Source: Kuschelorhynchus macadamiae (Eukaryota; Arthropoda; Insecta; Coleoptera; Curculionidae). From it: 64,000 nucleotides of DNA. This document shows, piece after piece, positions 1 to 11,832 of the stretch; positions within the stretch are counted from its first letter, which is position 1; every line of letters begins with the position of its first letter. Under the pieces are notes generated by a model that ran no database searches, was not told the DNA's origin, and saw only the letters and a program-made list of their open reading frames with translations. Position numbers and translations under genes: made by a program. The stretch lies in assembly GCA_030620095.1 (NCBI GenBank), contig JAUTXW010001345.1, positions 75,001 to 139,000 of the forward strand, written 5' to 3'.

Positions 1-14
1 TCCATTTGGCTGAT

Positions 15-18
<4 letters not shown>

Positions 19-66
<48 letters not shown>
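19..66. repeat. (AT)24 microsatellite
   Basis: Uninterrupted AT dinucleotide run of 48 bases near the window edge. Nothing coding is associated with it. Confidence 0.95.
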
Positions 67-68
<2 letters not shown>

Positions 69-1751
69 ACATCTTCATTTAAGAAGCTGAAAATGCAGTT
101 AAAATAAAAGATTTGAATTTAAACGGTTAGGTATGTTTCCTTATTTGTAAGTACCTCACTTTTAATAATTTTAGAAATGCTCTTCCATACCTTACGAATA
201 CTAGCACTTACCGCTTGAAAATATATCATTTTGTTTACAAGTTATGGCTATTGAAATTGAGGTTAAATTTTAAGAAATTGCACTTTAATTGCACTGTAAT
301 TTATATTATTATTATTAAATTACTAAACCTACCACAAAATTCTTTTAGACTTCTAGACCTAACCAAACAATTAAGTGGCCATAACGGGTCCCCCTTGTCT
401 CTCAATCCAATTTGGTGACGTGAATGGATTATTCCCTGAAGGACTTAAAATTCAAGACAACAATCTTGCTCCATTTCCGAATCTAACACGAACATCGTTT
501 TACCACTGGTATAATGGAATTCAGAAACGGTATACAACAAAGGAAAACGTTGTATTTATGTTTTTCTGTTTCCGGGAAATATTCTTTTGGGATTTAAATG
601 GTAAAAAAAGGTATCATATGTATACTAGGCCTTGAGTTGGGGTTCTTTATATTGCCGGCATCTCCTGCATTTTTTTATTCAATTTTATTTTCTGTTTCGT
701 AAACCACTTCGGCTTCCAGTAAAAACCATGTTCATAAATCACGTGCAATAAAAAATGATTTTAATATTTTAAATATCGGTAATACAGAGGATGCAAAAGT
801 TAATTTTTCTACTTCTATATTTTGACTTATTAAATATTTACTACCTGTCCTTTAATGCGGTTAATTAAGGTGCAAGTTTATTAATATCCTATCATCATTA
901 AAGTTGTCATTAGCATCTTACAAATCCTTTAAAGTTGTGTATAAGTTAAAAATAAAGAAATATATTTTTGTTAATTCAGTATTTAGTTCATTACTATTTG
1001 TGCCTTACAATTATTTAGGAACTTCAAATGTTTTTTTCAATTTTTATTTCGCTTCTTAGAAGGTTTAATTGTATCTAACAAATGATTTTCATAGCCAGTG
1101 TTACACAAGAAGTGTAAACAAAAATAGGTATATTTAGTATAGATACATTGTTATTAAAATGGGTATAATGCTTTCCACATAATTATACTATCATCGAGTG
1201 CAGGACCCTACAAAACAATCGAACAGGAGATCAATGTTAAAACTAAATATTATTGTTTATTACTTAATGTACAATAACGTAAATTAATAATAGTGCTAAC
1301 ACGTAAAAAAATAGGATTTCGCGTATATTTTACTAAAGCCTGCTACTCACTATTTATCCATTTGTTCGCAGACATTCGATTTCTCAATTCATATAAATGA
1401 ACGAATTCACGAATATTCACACTATTCATCAAATTTTATTTAATTCACTCGCATGGATTTCATGCGTTTCAATAAATGTTTGAAAATACACAAAAAACAA
1501 AAGATTCAAACCAATGGTTCGCCGAGGTCAAAGCCTACTTAATTATGCGCTCAAAAGACGGTAGCACTTACTTCAGATTAGATTTCATCACAAATTAGAA
1601 GTTTAAAATATGTCAAATGCGATTCTCAGAATTCCTAAGCTGCATTTACCTTTAGCGACTTTCAAAAATATTTACAAAATGCACAAACATGTTACATTTA
1701 TTCACAAATAAAAATAACAATATATTTTTTAATTATTATTTTATTAAATAA
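67..1751. other. AT-rich stretch with no recognised gene
   Basis: Open frames here are under 90 codons, overlap one another and resemble no family I know. The 3' non-coding part of the adjacent Crypton probably reaches into the last few hundred bases, but I cannot place its edge. Confidence 0.5.
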
Positions 1752-2060
1752 TTATTTATTGTTGGTTATAACGTTTATATTGAATGTACAGTTTGTCGGA
1801 TTGTTTACATTTAGAGGATACGTCAATTCTAAACACAGATTATTATAAGTTGAACTACTTGTTAATGGAAATGAAACAGCTTCACCTTCAATTTTCTTTT
1901 CGCTAAAAATTTTATTTGCAATTTGTTTTTTGTTCTATACAGAGTCTTCCAAATAGCCTTTTGCCACGGTAGTGGATTTTCATTTGACATGTTATTAGTT
2001 ACATTTTCTCCTGAATCAGCTAACATTATGGCGGAAGATCGGCGAAAACTGTGACCCGTG

Positions 2061-4394
2061 TAAGGGTGTCCAGATTTGGTTGCAAAAGCAGGGTATCTCG
2101 CTTATTTTTAAAGATAGAACCTTGCGGTTTTCACGAACTTGAGCTAATTTTTTGTGAAACTCATGAAGCCGTAAACAAAGTTTTCATAGCCTTCTTCGTT
2201 TATGAGATACAGGGCGAAATAGAAAATTTTGCATTTTGGGACCCCCCTCGTATCTCGGTTATCCTTTAACTTAATGCAAAGGGAAAAATTGGTGCTTATG
2301 CAGTTTTTTACGTTGGATCCAGTGGCGTAGTCATATTTTTCATTTGAGTTGTTATTTTTTAGATATGACCCAAAGTTGTGTTTTTTTAAATGGGACACCC
2401 TGTATATTTGTCCAGAAATTGATTTGTCCTTTTAAAAGCTTCTCAAAAATATATAATAGTGTGGGTCTATTTTAATAAACAACAACAAAAATCTTAATTT
2501 TTATAATTATTATCCCAAATTTTGCAGTAGGCCATGCAAAACAATGCTGCCTTTTATTTAAAGTCGTTAACAATATCTACATCCTAACAATAAATCAAAA
2601 TAAATATGTAATTAAATCTATTTATCCAAATATGTATTGATAATTTCGCACCAAAAAAGTACCACCTACCTAGATTTATGTAACACAAGAACAAAACAGT
2701 AATAATTTATTATGTAACAAGCCTTTCAGCAAAAATCAACTGTCGTATAAGAACTACAGTAACCAAGGAAATCAAAAGAACTGTTCAAACTGATTTTCAT
2801 TTTGTTCTATGCATGCTTCGCACAATTTTCGTATTCGTTTTAGTGAATTAAGCAAAATAACGGGATGATTTTGTAAATAGCGAAAATGTTCTCTTATTGC
2901 ATTTCCTAAATCTTAAACATTATCATAGTGGTCTTTGTAAATTCTATTTTCCAGATATCCCCATAGAAAGAAATCTAAAATCGAGAAATCTGGGGACCTA
3001 GGGGGCCATCTTATAGGTTCATTTGTTCCGATCCATTGATTGGTAAAATTATTGTCCAGAAATAATCTCGTCATTCCAGAATTGTGTGCAGGAGCACCGT
3101 CCTGTTGAAAATAAATTTCGTTAATTTGCGCTAGAGGAACATCGTCAAGTAATTCAGGTATAGCTGCCTCTAAAATTTCTATATAGCGATTGGCTGTTAG
3201 ATTTCCCTCTAATATATAAAATTTTATATGTGTTCCTAATATGAAGCAGGATACATTTAGACCAAACCTGCCCTCCTGTCTTCTGGGAAATATTTGGTGT
3301 TGATTTTCCTGGGACCAGAATCTACTATTGTGCCTATTGAGTATACCAGAATTACTGAAATGTTCTTCGTCTGATCATATAACCTTCCTTTTAAAATCTC
3401 TAACCATATCGCATCTTTCTCGAAACCAATTGCAGAAGACTACCCGACGCTCTGCATCCCCTGGCTGTAAGTGCAGCACGAGCCTAAATTTGTATGGGTG
3501 GTATTTGTTCTTTTTTATAATTTCTTGAACTCTAGTTTTTGGAATCCCTATGCTCTTTTCACTGGCCCTACAAGAGTTTGTAGGGTAAGCTTCTGCATTA
3601 GCCAAAACCGTAATTTCCTCAGCCTCCCGATTTTCTTTATTATATGTTTTCGTACGAGGTTTGATAAATGATCCGTGATTAAGTAAATTCTTTTTTATCC
3701 GATAAAAAGTGGATATATTAGGTTGCCTCCTTTCTGGATATCTAAATAAAAATTAAGCAATAGTATTTCAACATACCTAAAAATTAACTATTTACCTGTT
3801 AAAATACATTTCAGAAGCCGCTTCAACATTTTAATTACCTAATATAAAACAAGCTAACATATCGTACTTTTCATAATGTTCGAAAGTTTGGTTTTCTTCC
3901 ATAATAATACAAATATATTTTTACACAATAAATAAATACAAAAAACTAGCGCTATATTTTATATACGCGTACAAAATTGGGAAATGTCATTTGCTTCCAA
4001 GAAAACAAAAGAAAACGGCATCGTTTTGCATGGCCTACTGCAAAATCTGGGATGATAATTATAAAAATTAGGATTTTTGTTGTTGTTTATTAAAACAGAC
4101 CCATACTCATATATATTTTTGAGAAGCTTTTAAAAGGACAAATCAATTTCTGGACAAATATACAGGGTGTCCCATTTAAAAAAAAAACACAACTTTGGGT
4201 CATATCTAAAAAATAACAATTCAAATGAAAAATATGACTACGCCACTGGATCCAGCGTAAAAAACTGCATAAGCAGCAATTTTTCCCTTTGCGTTAAGTT
4301 AAAGGATAACCGAGATACGAGGGGGGTTCCAAAATGCAAAATTTTCTATTTCGCGAGATACCCTGCTTTTGCAACCAAATCCGGACACCCCGTA
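2061..4394 (-). mobile_element. mariner/Tc1-type transposon with ~0.4-kb inverted repeats (mariner 1)
   Basis: Bounded by TA at 2061-2062 and 4393-4394. Termini read AGGGTGTCC on the left and CGGGGTGTCC on the inverted right. Long inverted repeats run about 2063-2547 and 4021-4392 and share internal marks such as 'GGGACACCCTGTATATTTG'. The right arm has lost about 100 bp. Removing the element with one TA restores the Crypton reading frame across a TAC codon, which defines the target site. Confidence 0.85.
2772..3902 (-). pseudogene. mariner 1 transposase, one intron, nonsense mutation at the first catalytic Asp box
   Basis: DDD-type transposase that would cut and join element ends at TA sites. 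Read from 3902 it starts 'MEENQTFEHYEKYDML'. Exon 1 has an in-frame stop and ends near 3796. A 54-bp intron (3795-3742, GT...AG) follows, and exon 2 opens with 'RYPERRQP'. The helix-turn-helix region includes 'GIPKTRVQEIIKKNKYHPYK'. Catalytic motifs visible are 'SDEEHF' (first Asp), 'FQQDGAPAH' (second) and 'PPRSPDFSILDFF' (third), with 36 residues between the second and third Asp by my count. Directly before the first motif TGG has become TGA (mariner 2 has 'VIWSDEAY'), so the protein is truncated there. The C-terminus ends '...NQFEQFF'. Otherwise the frame is well preserved, which suggests a moderately young insertion. Confidence 0.8.
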
Positions 4395-5466
4395 CATTTC
4401 TGGGTCTGGCAATCCCAGGTATCCGGCAATGTTGGATGGGACCTTCTCAAATGTATTAATCCCCACACAGTTTATTATGAATTTTCCCCATTTGTAGTTT
4501 ACAAAAAACGACGATTAGGTGTATTCGAAGGACGTAGAGCTACATATTTTATATAAAATTGAAGATGAACTGCATAGTGAGTTTTTGTATCAGGGATTTT
4601 GATGATTAGTAAGGTCGCTTTATCTTCAATTTTATTAATAACTAATTTAGTAAGGTCTTCACGACGACATGCACCTGCCAATGCAATAATGGCCGTACCT
4701 TTAATCAACAAATAGACATGATCAGGTGCCTTGGAAAAAAAATTGTAACATCCGCTTTTGGATTTTTTGGGCGTTTTTCCGTTTCAAAAATGCTGTCAAT
4801 TTTGAATATTTACCTATATCAACATCTTTGTTTGTTTTCATGTTCAATTTGAGCATTAAAAAAATTGACCATAGCGTAGAAGATTGGCAGATTTCAGATT
4901 TTTCGGCAAAATAGGCTAGAAATACTTCTTCTTTAAGAGATTTTACCTGTTTCATCTCGCACAATTGTGTAAAAACTTTGTATTCTTTTTCATACCTATG
5001 GCGGGATTTTTCGGGCAATACCTGTAAGCTGACTCCTGCAGTTTCTTCCAAAATACCTTCAGGAAATACATATTCGTCTATATGTTGCATGTTGAGTGGT
5101 GAAACCATCTTATAAAGGCACAAAATTACAAATAACTACTCAAATTAAATCACGCACCGACCTATAATTTGTTGTTATTGCTTTTTGCCGTCTTCTTAAC
5201 CGAGACTTGTCTATTAACACTATTTTTGAAATAATTGTAACTAAGGTTACTTAGCATTAAGCTAACTGGAATGACAGGAGATTATAATACGATATAAGTC
5301 AAAATTATAATACAAATAATGGGATGAATTTTTGAATTTTTTGGGATATTGAAGAATTACAAATCTAAAAGAGAAATTGCTTCTTTCTGATAAGTGGGTT
5401 TTTTTAATAATTATTGAAAAAAAATATCTAATACCTTTGTTACAGCTGAAAAAAAATTTGTCACTC

Positions 5467-5521
5467 GTGCAGAAAGTAAATTACTTTCCTCACTAACATA
5501 ACAAGTAAGCACTTTCCGCAC
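5467..5521. repeat. palindromic site upstream of Crypton 1 (9-bp arms, 9-bp spacer) plus a second partial site
   Basis: Positions 5467-5475 read GTGCAGAAA and 5485-5493 read TTTCCTCAC, an imperfect inverted pair around a 9-bp spacer. A further arm TTTCCGCAC lies at 5513-5521, preceded by 'TAACAAGT' as at the 50,581 site. The first pair is 344 bp upstream of the Crypton 1 start; the matching site of Crypton 3 is 350 bp upstream of its start. Confidence 0.55.
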
Positions 5522-5523
5522 GC

Positions 5524-6010
5524 TCATAGGAAAATAGTATTACGTCTGTGGGTTGGTTAAAAATATATTTTCAATTTTTCGACCGGAAAACGAAACTGAC
5601 TTGTAAGAGAGTGGAAAATATTTGGAAAGACATACAGTTGTTCCGTTGGATCTTTACCCATGCGTCATCAATCAACGAAATATTAAAGAGTGCTTTATAA
5701 ACATCGTATTTCTCTTATAGATAAGTTTAACTTAAATCAATATAAGAAAAGGATAAAATATGAAATAATGTGTTCCGAAATATGATAAAATATTAAATTA
5801 CCAAAACGAATTTGCTAGACAAAGACATCATCTGCAGGCTTTTCCCGTCAAAGCCTCAAAGGTCAAGGATTTGTTTGGAGTTTATTGTTATGGTCATTTT
5901 ATATTATTGGTATTTTTAAAGTTTTCTGACCTTTTAGGAAGCTACTTTTGCTATATTTCTTGTTGCTGGTAAGTACTGTAATTAGTATCATGGTAATTCA
6001 ATATATAAAT
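5524..6010. other. AT-rich spacer
   Basis: No coding signal or repeat recognised between the Crypton 5' flank and the LINE fragment. Confidence 0.5.
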
Positions 6011-6038
6011 ATTATTCATATTTATATCTACCCACATA

Positions 6039-6428
6039 ATGTGTAGAGAAGATCCTCGTATATTCATAAGAAATCAAGTTTTAGAAAATGTACCAAATTA
6101 TGTCTACCTAGGTCACATAACATCACTAGGTAAAGAAAATCATACACAGGAGATACAAAGAAGAAAAAGATTAGCATGGTCAGCATTCGGAAAGTTGAAA
6201 GCCACAATGACGAATAAGAATATTCCAATGCGTCTCCGGTCCCGTTTGTTCGACCGGTGTATATTCCCTGTAATGACTTATGGCTGTCAAACTTGGACAG
6301 TAACGAAGAAATCAATGGATATGCTCAGAAAGACACAACGAGCTATGGAGAGACAGATGCTATGGATATCTTTAAGTCAAAGAAAGAGAAACGAAGTTAT
6401 ACGAGGGATAACGAAAATAATGGTCTGA
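6039..6428 (+). pseudogene. C-terminal fragment of an RTE/BovB-like LINE reverse transcriptase
   Basis: The 129-residue frame carries 'YVYLGHITSLGKENHTQEI', 'LFDRCIFPVMTYGCQTW' and 'RKTQRAMERQMLWISL', the thumb and post-RT region typical of arthropod RTE-type endonuclease-reverse transcriptases. The catalytic FADD region and the endonuclease are absent, so it is 5'-truncated. It breaks off at 6428, where an opposite-strand LINE begins. The clade name rests on motif memory. Confidence 0.7.
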
Positions 6429-6429
6429 A

Positions 6430-7200
6430 TCCTCAATGAGTCTTATCATTGCATTTGGGGAGGTATACTTCAAGTCCTCGGGCAACAGGTTATCTCTACC
6501 GAATATAGAGAGCCTGATCCTGGCAGCTGCCGGGCATTCACACAGCACGTGGCTGGCTGTCTCGTCATCCTCCGTACAAAGGCGGCACTCGGATTCGTCT
6601 TCAAGTCCCATCCTGTGCATGTGATGTGTTAGACCACAATGGCCAGTGTATAGTGTATTCTGTTCATATTTAACACACTTTCTGTTTTTCTCTTCTTCGT
6701 AGGAAGGGGGATAAATGCCTTTGCATGGGACAGACTTGGCAGTCCAAGCCAATAGAGATTAGCTTTTCCTCAACCAAGTCTAAAATTGCGCGCTTGGCTG
6801 TTTCGTGGGCTACTCCTAATGCTGGTTCAGGTCCCACGAATCTTGTCTCGGCTCCTCAGACTTATTTCCCTCCAAACCTGCCTGTTCTGGTATCCAGATA
6901 AGGGCGATTTTATTATCTCCCCGGGCCAACAAGTGTCTTTTGGTAGTTCCAAACTGTTTTGGATATACAATGACTTGCTGCAAGTGCTTTAAGGGCCACT
7001 TGACTATCCGAGAATATTTTTATCGTTTTATGTGTTATTTGTTGGTCCTGCAACATTCTAGCACACAATTCGATAGCATGAACTTCTGCTTGTAATATTG
7101 AGGTGTTATTGCCCAGGCTGATTACTGACAGAGCAACCTTCAGTCTTACCCCATGGATTCCAGCTCCTACACTGCCATAAATAACACACAACTCACTTCG
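6430..7200 (-). pseudogene. 3' end of an R1/I-type LINE: RNase H and zinc-knuckle tail
   Basis: Two blocks read on the minus strand. Block 7191-6913 has 'SILQAEVHAIELCARM' and 'IFSDSQVALKAL', an RNase H domain. Block 6752-6430 has 'LYTGHCGLTHHMHRMGL' then C-x2-C-x8-H-x4-C ('CRLCTEDDETASHVLCEC'), the zinc-knuckle-like tail of R1/I-group LINE polyproteins. The expected first RNase H Asp (YTDGS-type) is not seen; that position reads 'VIYGSVGAG'. Several frameshifts are present and no reverse transcriptase remains. It abuts the RTE fragment tail-to-tail, so one may have inserted into the other. Confidence 0.7.
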
Positions 7201-9652
7201 AAGCTTCTCTTTGTCAAAAAAGTTAAAGGTCTCTGCAACTTTATCAAAATCATTTGTAGAAAAATCTTCATATACCTTAAGTTTCTCAGTTAATGAGGAT
7301 ATTACGGATTTTTTATTATTACTTTTTTTTTGTGCAGAAAAGGATATCGACTCTTGGTGGTGAAGTTGGAAGATCTAAGTTACGAATATTGGTAATAGCG
7401 TTGTCTAAACTTTAAATTAAAAATATGTTCATTTTAACAACATGTAGAGACCGAGATTGAAATTCTTTAAAGAGAATTTCACAGTTTGCCATTATTTGAT
7501 CAAAAAAATGTAAATCAATAAATAAAATGTTCCTTACTTAAATAACCCAATAACGTGTCAGTTTCATCAATTGTATTAAAGTCATTTCCATTGTTTGAAA
7601 AAACTAAACAAGGAAAGCAAAATAAAGCACGTAACTTATCACACTTTCATAACCATGAATTTTTCTTATACGATTTCAATTTTAAAAGTTCGTTTAAACC
7701 TTTTATTTTTTATGGTACTATTTTGAACTAAGTTAATCTCGGGCCGAGGTAGTCCATTGGTTTTAATAATTACTCGCTGTTCAAACTATGTGAGTTGTCT
7801 TTAATAAATTTCACCGCACACAATTCCTTTTTCGACTCTACACTACGGCGACAAGACTAACAAGATCGCGCCGCATATTTTTAAGTGCACTGTACTGGAT
7901 CATGCTAATATTATTTCATGAATTTGACTACCTCGTTTTCTAACCACAAGCATACGCGTATCTTTCGCACGTTCATTCCAAATATCGCACAGGCTAGAGC
8001 TTGTTAAAATGAAAATTTTTCATGGCGCCTGAAACAAATAATGCTTAACATTTCCGAAAATAATTAAAGTAATAAAATATGAAGTTATATTTTCATGCTA
8101 TTCATATGATTTCCAAACACTGTGTTTTTACGAAATTTTATTGGGTATTCACTGCACAAATGAAGAAATGGAGAAACTGGCCCTGCGGGTAAAGTTCCGA
8201 CGGAACAACTGTACTTATTATTTTTGTACTAGTCTACAAACTTGCACTGCACCAAATAATTGCAATATTGGTTGGATTATAAGAAAAATTAATATGCATA
8301 ATCATTTTTTGTTTATGTTAAAGAATTAAAAAATATTCCGAAAAACAATATAATACCCGGGTCCCATGTAGTGGCGGAACTACATGAGGTGCTAATGGTA
8401 AACATTACTTGAGGTGTTAATGGTAAACATTATTTCAGAGTTTGCGTGGGGACTGAAACATCTAAAAAAGTCCCCATTTTTCAGAGCATATAAATTAATG
8501 CAAAAAAAGTAACAGTTTACCCACTTAATAATTTCACCTGATTAAGCACCCTCTTATTCGAAAGGACTCTAGGCCAATGCCTGCTGTGTCTAGTGGGTAA
8601 TCCAGTACTGTCCTCATGCTGCTTTCGGCGGCCCTGTTCCACTTTTGGCTTTTCTCATTTTTTTCTTGATACCCCTTGTTTTGGTATTTTAAAATCGATA
8701 ATTTCTTCTTTAAATTAAATTTATTGAAACAAGTTCTATTGGAGCATATTGTCCCGAGATGTTTTTTTAAATAAAGAGTATTTAATTTCAAAAATACCTT
8801 AGTGAAGAGTGAATCATAAAGAAAGTAAATCTTTATAAAACAAGTGGTTCAAAATTAGACTAACAACACAATATATTAATTTAGGTTTAATTACAAACAT
8901 CGCCACTTTTACTATTCGGACCAATCCGCTAATCTGGTAAATGTCTAGCACGTTCAGACCGTTATGAACTGCATACTTAGACAAGCTGCTTATAGAATTG
9001 GAAATAATTTACTAGATGAAAACTTAAGGCACCTGGAAACTATTTTGGCATATTAATCATAAATTAATCTTATTTTTAGATTGTCCTTACCTTATATCTT
9101 TCTTTTAATTAAAAAAAAAAATGAAATAGTGCGGTACTGACTTTCTGTTCGAATTTATTTTTTCTTCAAGTCATCGCTCTATGGGAAATATGAGTCTGAT
9201 TCATATCAAAAATCTATCATTTATCTAATCTTGGAGAAATTGCTTTCAAACTTTGGATGAACATAGTAGTTGGTATAAGGGTAAAAGATATATTATACAT
9301 AAATATTATTTCTCACACTTATTTACTTTTAATATAATACATGGTTACTGGAGAAAAACTAGCTCTTGATTTTTTTTAACCTGTTATTCAAACTATAACA
9401 CTCTGAACATTAATTCAATTTTATTGCCTACATATAGAGTGTGTTTATTTGAGCATTCTCGCTTCCACTAAGCCTTTTTTCTAAATAATTTTTCAAAAAA
9501 ATGAGATGATGAAACTAATAGACTATATAGGATGCACATTAATTCAGATTTACCCAAGGAACACAGTACTCCTACTTGAAAAAAAAAACAACAAACTTTT
9601 ATAATGTGTAGGCAATTCGTGCTACTTAGTAATATATATGCAGTGTGTACAG
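7201..9652. other. AT-rich stretch with no recognised gene
   Basis: Only short overlapping frames. The first ~170 bp may be more of the neighbouring LINE. Nothing else was identified. Confidence 0.45.
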
Positions 9653-10755
9653 GGTAGTTCCTCATATCTTGACAAGCTATGGCGGTTTTATTATAATCTA
9701 TAGGAAGTAAGTTCAAATACAAAAGTTCAAAGGTTCTGAAAAATACAAAGTTGAAAAAGCATACAATGCTCAAGTTCAAATTCGGATGAATGTATATTCC
9801 ATCGGTATGCAAAAGCAAATTCTCAACCTGGCACAGCCTTTAGCTTCGAGAAATTTTTGAGCAAATTCGCTCTCTGCTTCGAATCAATCGCTGAACAAAC
9901 TGATGAGACCCAGAAAGGTCGAAAGCAATTCAAATTTCAACGAATTTGTGCAAGAAATTTTGTATTTTTCAGATACAACAATTTTGCCACTGTCTCAGGA
10001 TACTTTCTCTGACTGATGATGACGAACAGAAGTCGAAACAGGCAACAAACTTTACAGTTCTTTATTGAACAAATAATGCTGTAGTTTAGCGATTCACTCG
10101 ATCAACAATTGCAAAACGCAGAATTTTGCGAAATTTCTTGCCCAGATCTTTGCTAAACTGTGCAAACCTTATTCAAAAGTGTCTACTATTCTTGTGATTT
10201 TGAATCCTATTATGTTGCTTTCGATCTTTAATTTACAGATTTTGTAAAGTTTCTCTTAAATCGTAAGAATTTGCTAAGAACTGGTTTTTTTTTAAACGGA
10301 ACAAACTATATATTATGCTATATTTGGACTCTGCAGGGAATTTTAGACATATTTAATATAACATTCTCCAGGTCTATCTATCTCCTTTCCTGAAATATTG
10401 ACATTTGAAAAATGACAGTTTTTCCTCTTTCATATGCGACATAATCCAAATTATGCAATCTTCAGCCAAATAATGTGTATTTCCCTAGTGTCATTCGATA
10501 GCTAATAAAAAACTAAGATAGAAACATGCAACTGACATGACTGGAATTTCCAGTAGAATGCAAATATAATATAATATAGAGGGTGTTCCATTAAAAAAAA
10601 GAAATTTGTCAATTTTTGATAGCTTTGCGACGTTAATTTGTTTCTTTTCTTAGCAAATTCTTACGATTTTAGAGCGATCTTATAACTTTTGTATTTGAAC
10701 TTATTTCCTATATATTATAATGATTATTCCTTTTTTCGTCTTGGAGATATTTTGA
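9653..10755. repeat. inverted-repeat element, non-autonomous transposon-like
   Basis: The segment around 9668-9740 recurs inverted at about 10683-10745; both share 'ATAAGTTCAAATACAAAAGTT'-like sequence with a few mismatches. The left edge near 9653 carries ACAGGGT and an internal mark near 10575 reads 'GGGTGTTCCATT', both like the mariner termini elsewhere in this window. No transposase is visible. Edges are approximate. Confidence 0.45.
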
Positions 10756-11639
10756 AAAAACCAAAAACATGAAGTTTCGAAAAAGTACCTAAGTGCCTAC
10801 TGTATTTTTTTTTATTAAAGACATTTCTAAAATTTCTAAAGACCTTATTGAGACATGTTTTTGTGGGCGCCACAATGTGTATCTGGATTCCGATTTTAAT
10901 TCTGACGTTTCGGTTTTGAGATGACATCATCAACTTTGTTTTTTCAAATATGGACCAGGATGTTTCATTTCAGATTTTAGAAGCTTCCTATATTCCAAAA
11001 GCAATAACGCAACGCACTTATTTCAAAGTATTTTTCTGGCATTTTGCATAAGAACTTAGTGTGTTAGAAAGTCATGTCTTTCTGACAATTTACTAATATT
11101 TGTATCAGTTAAACTGAAAAATTTGATTTTTTTTTGGAACATTACATTTTAGATCAACTGGTACAAGTTGTTACTTTATTGGTGATTGATTGATACTATT
11201 GATGTTAGTGTTTGTAATAAAAAAAAATAGAAATCAAATTTTTGATACGTCGCCAGTTTGTTTTGAGACATGACAGCGACTTAAGAGTGAAAAAACTTTT
11301 AAATAAGGTATCCTCGACCGGCCATTGAATTATTTTTTTCCAAAATATCGACCAGGCGCCATTTTAGAAGATTTTTTTTTATATTTACCTTAAAATGCTG
11401 TAAACACTTTTGTTGAAGGTCGGGTTTAAATCTTAAGCAGTTCAGGGGGGTAAGATGTAAACTTGGACGGTCTTTTTAGAGTCACGACTCATATTTTTCC
11501 GAATAACTTCAGAACCCGCGAAAAGCTGTAGTTGATTTTTACTTCCCTCATAACGTAATCGTAAACCCTCCGAGATTTTTTCAGATCTTTATGTTTCAGG
11601 GCCTCTAGAAGACAAAAAATGTTTTCTCGATTTCGTCGG
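10756..11639. other. spacer before the foldback-like arm
   Basis: No coding sequence recognised. One 'GGCGCCATTTTAG' near 11356 resembles the monomers that follow, so the arm may begin as early as ~11,290, but the rest does not align by eye. Confidence 0.35.
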
Positions 11640-11832
11640 TCTGTCTGTCGATCTGTCGGTCTGTCTGTTCGCGGCATAGCTAAAAATCTTCTTACCCGAT
11701 TGACTTCAAATTTTGGTCAATAATTAAGAGTCATATGGGGATGACCTGGTAACATTTTGGTAGAAATCCAAAATAGCAGGACAAAATGGCGGCCTAGTAA
11801 AATGTTAAAATTATTACTAAGAAAGTGCTTAT

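Larger units (their letters stand above)
1752..5123 (-). pseudogene. Crypton-type tyrosine recombinase pseudogene (Crypton 1), split by a mariner
   Basis: Remnant of a tyrosine recombinase of the Crypton kind, a DNA transposon class that encodes a phage-integrase-like enzyme. The N-terminal part (5123-4722) is a helical SAM-like core-binding region with 'LPEKSRHRYEKEY' and 'LWSIFLML'. A frameshift follows near 4722, then 'IIALAGACRREDL' (4711-4499), the first catalytic Arg box. The next block, 'GINTFEKVPSNIAGYLGLP', runs into 'PEM' and is cut by the mariner at 2061-4394. On the far side the same protein resumes at 2060 with 'YTGHSFRRSSAIMLADSG', the His-x-x-Arg box, then 'VAKGYLEDS', which holds the presumed nucleophilic Tyr in another frame. 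The C-terminal tail ends at 1752. Frameshifts, stops and the insertion make it inactive. Assignment is by motif and by similarity to the other Crypton remnants in this window. Confidence 0.72.

Noticed and set aside
215..635. Overlapping short plus-strand frames near the left edge
   Set aside because: No recognisable motif and mutually overlapping; expected by chance in AT-rich DNA.
4167..4556. 129-residue plus-strand frame overlapping the right arm of mariner 1
   Set aside because: Antisense read-through of the transposon inverted repeat into the Crypton pseudogene; its left-arm counterpart occurs inverted at 2,144-2,398.
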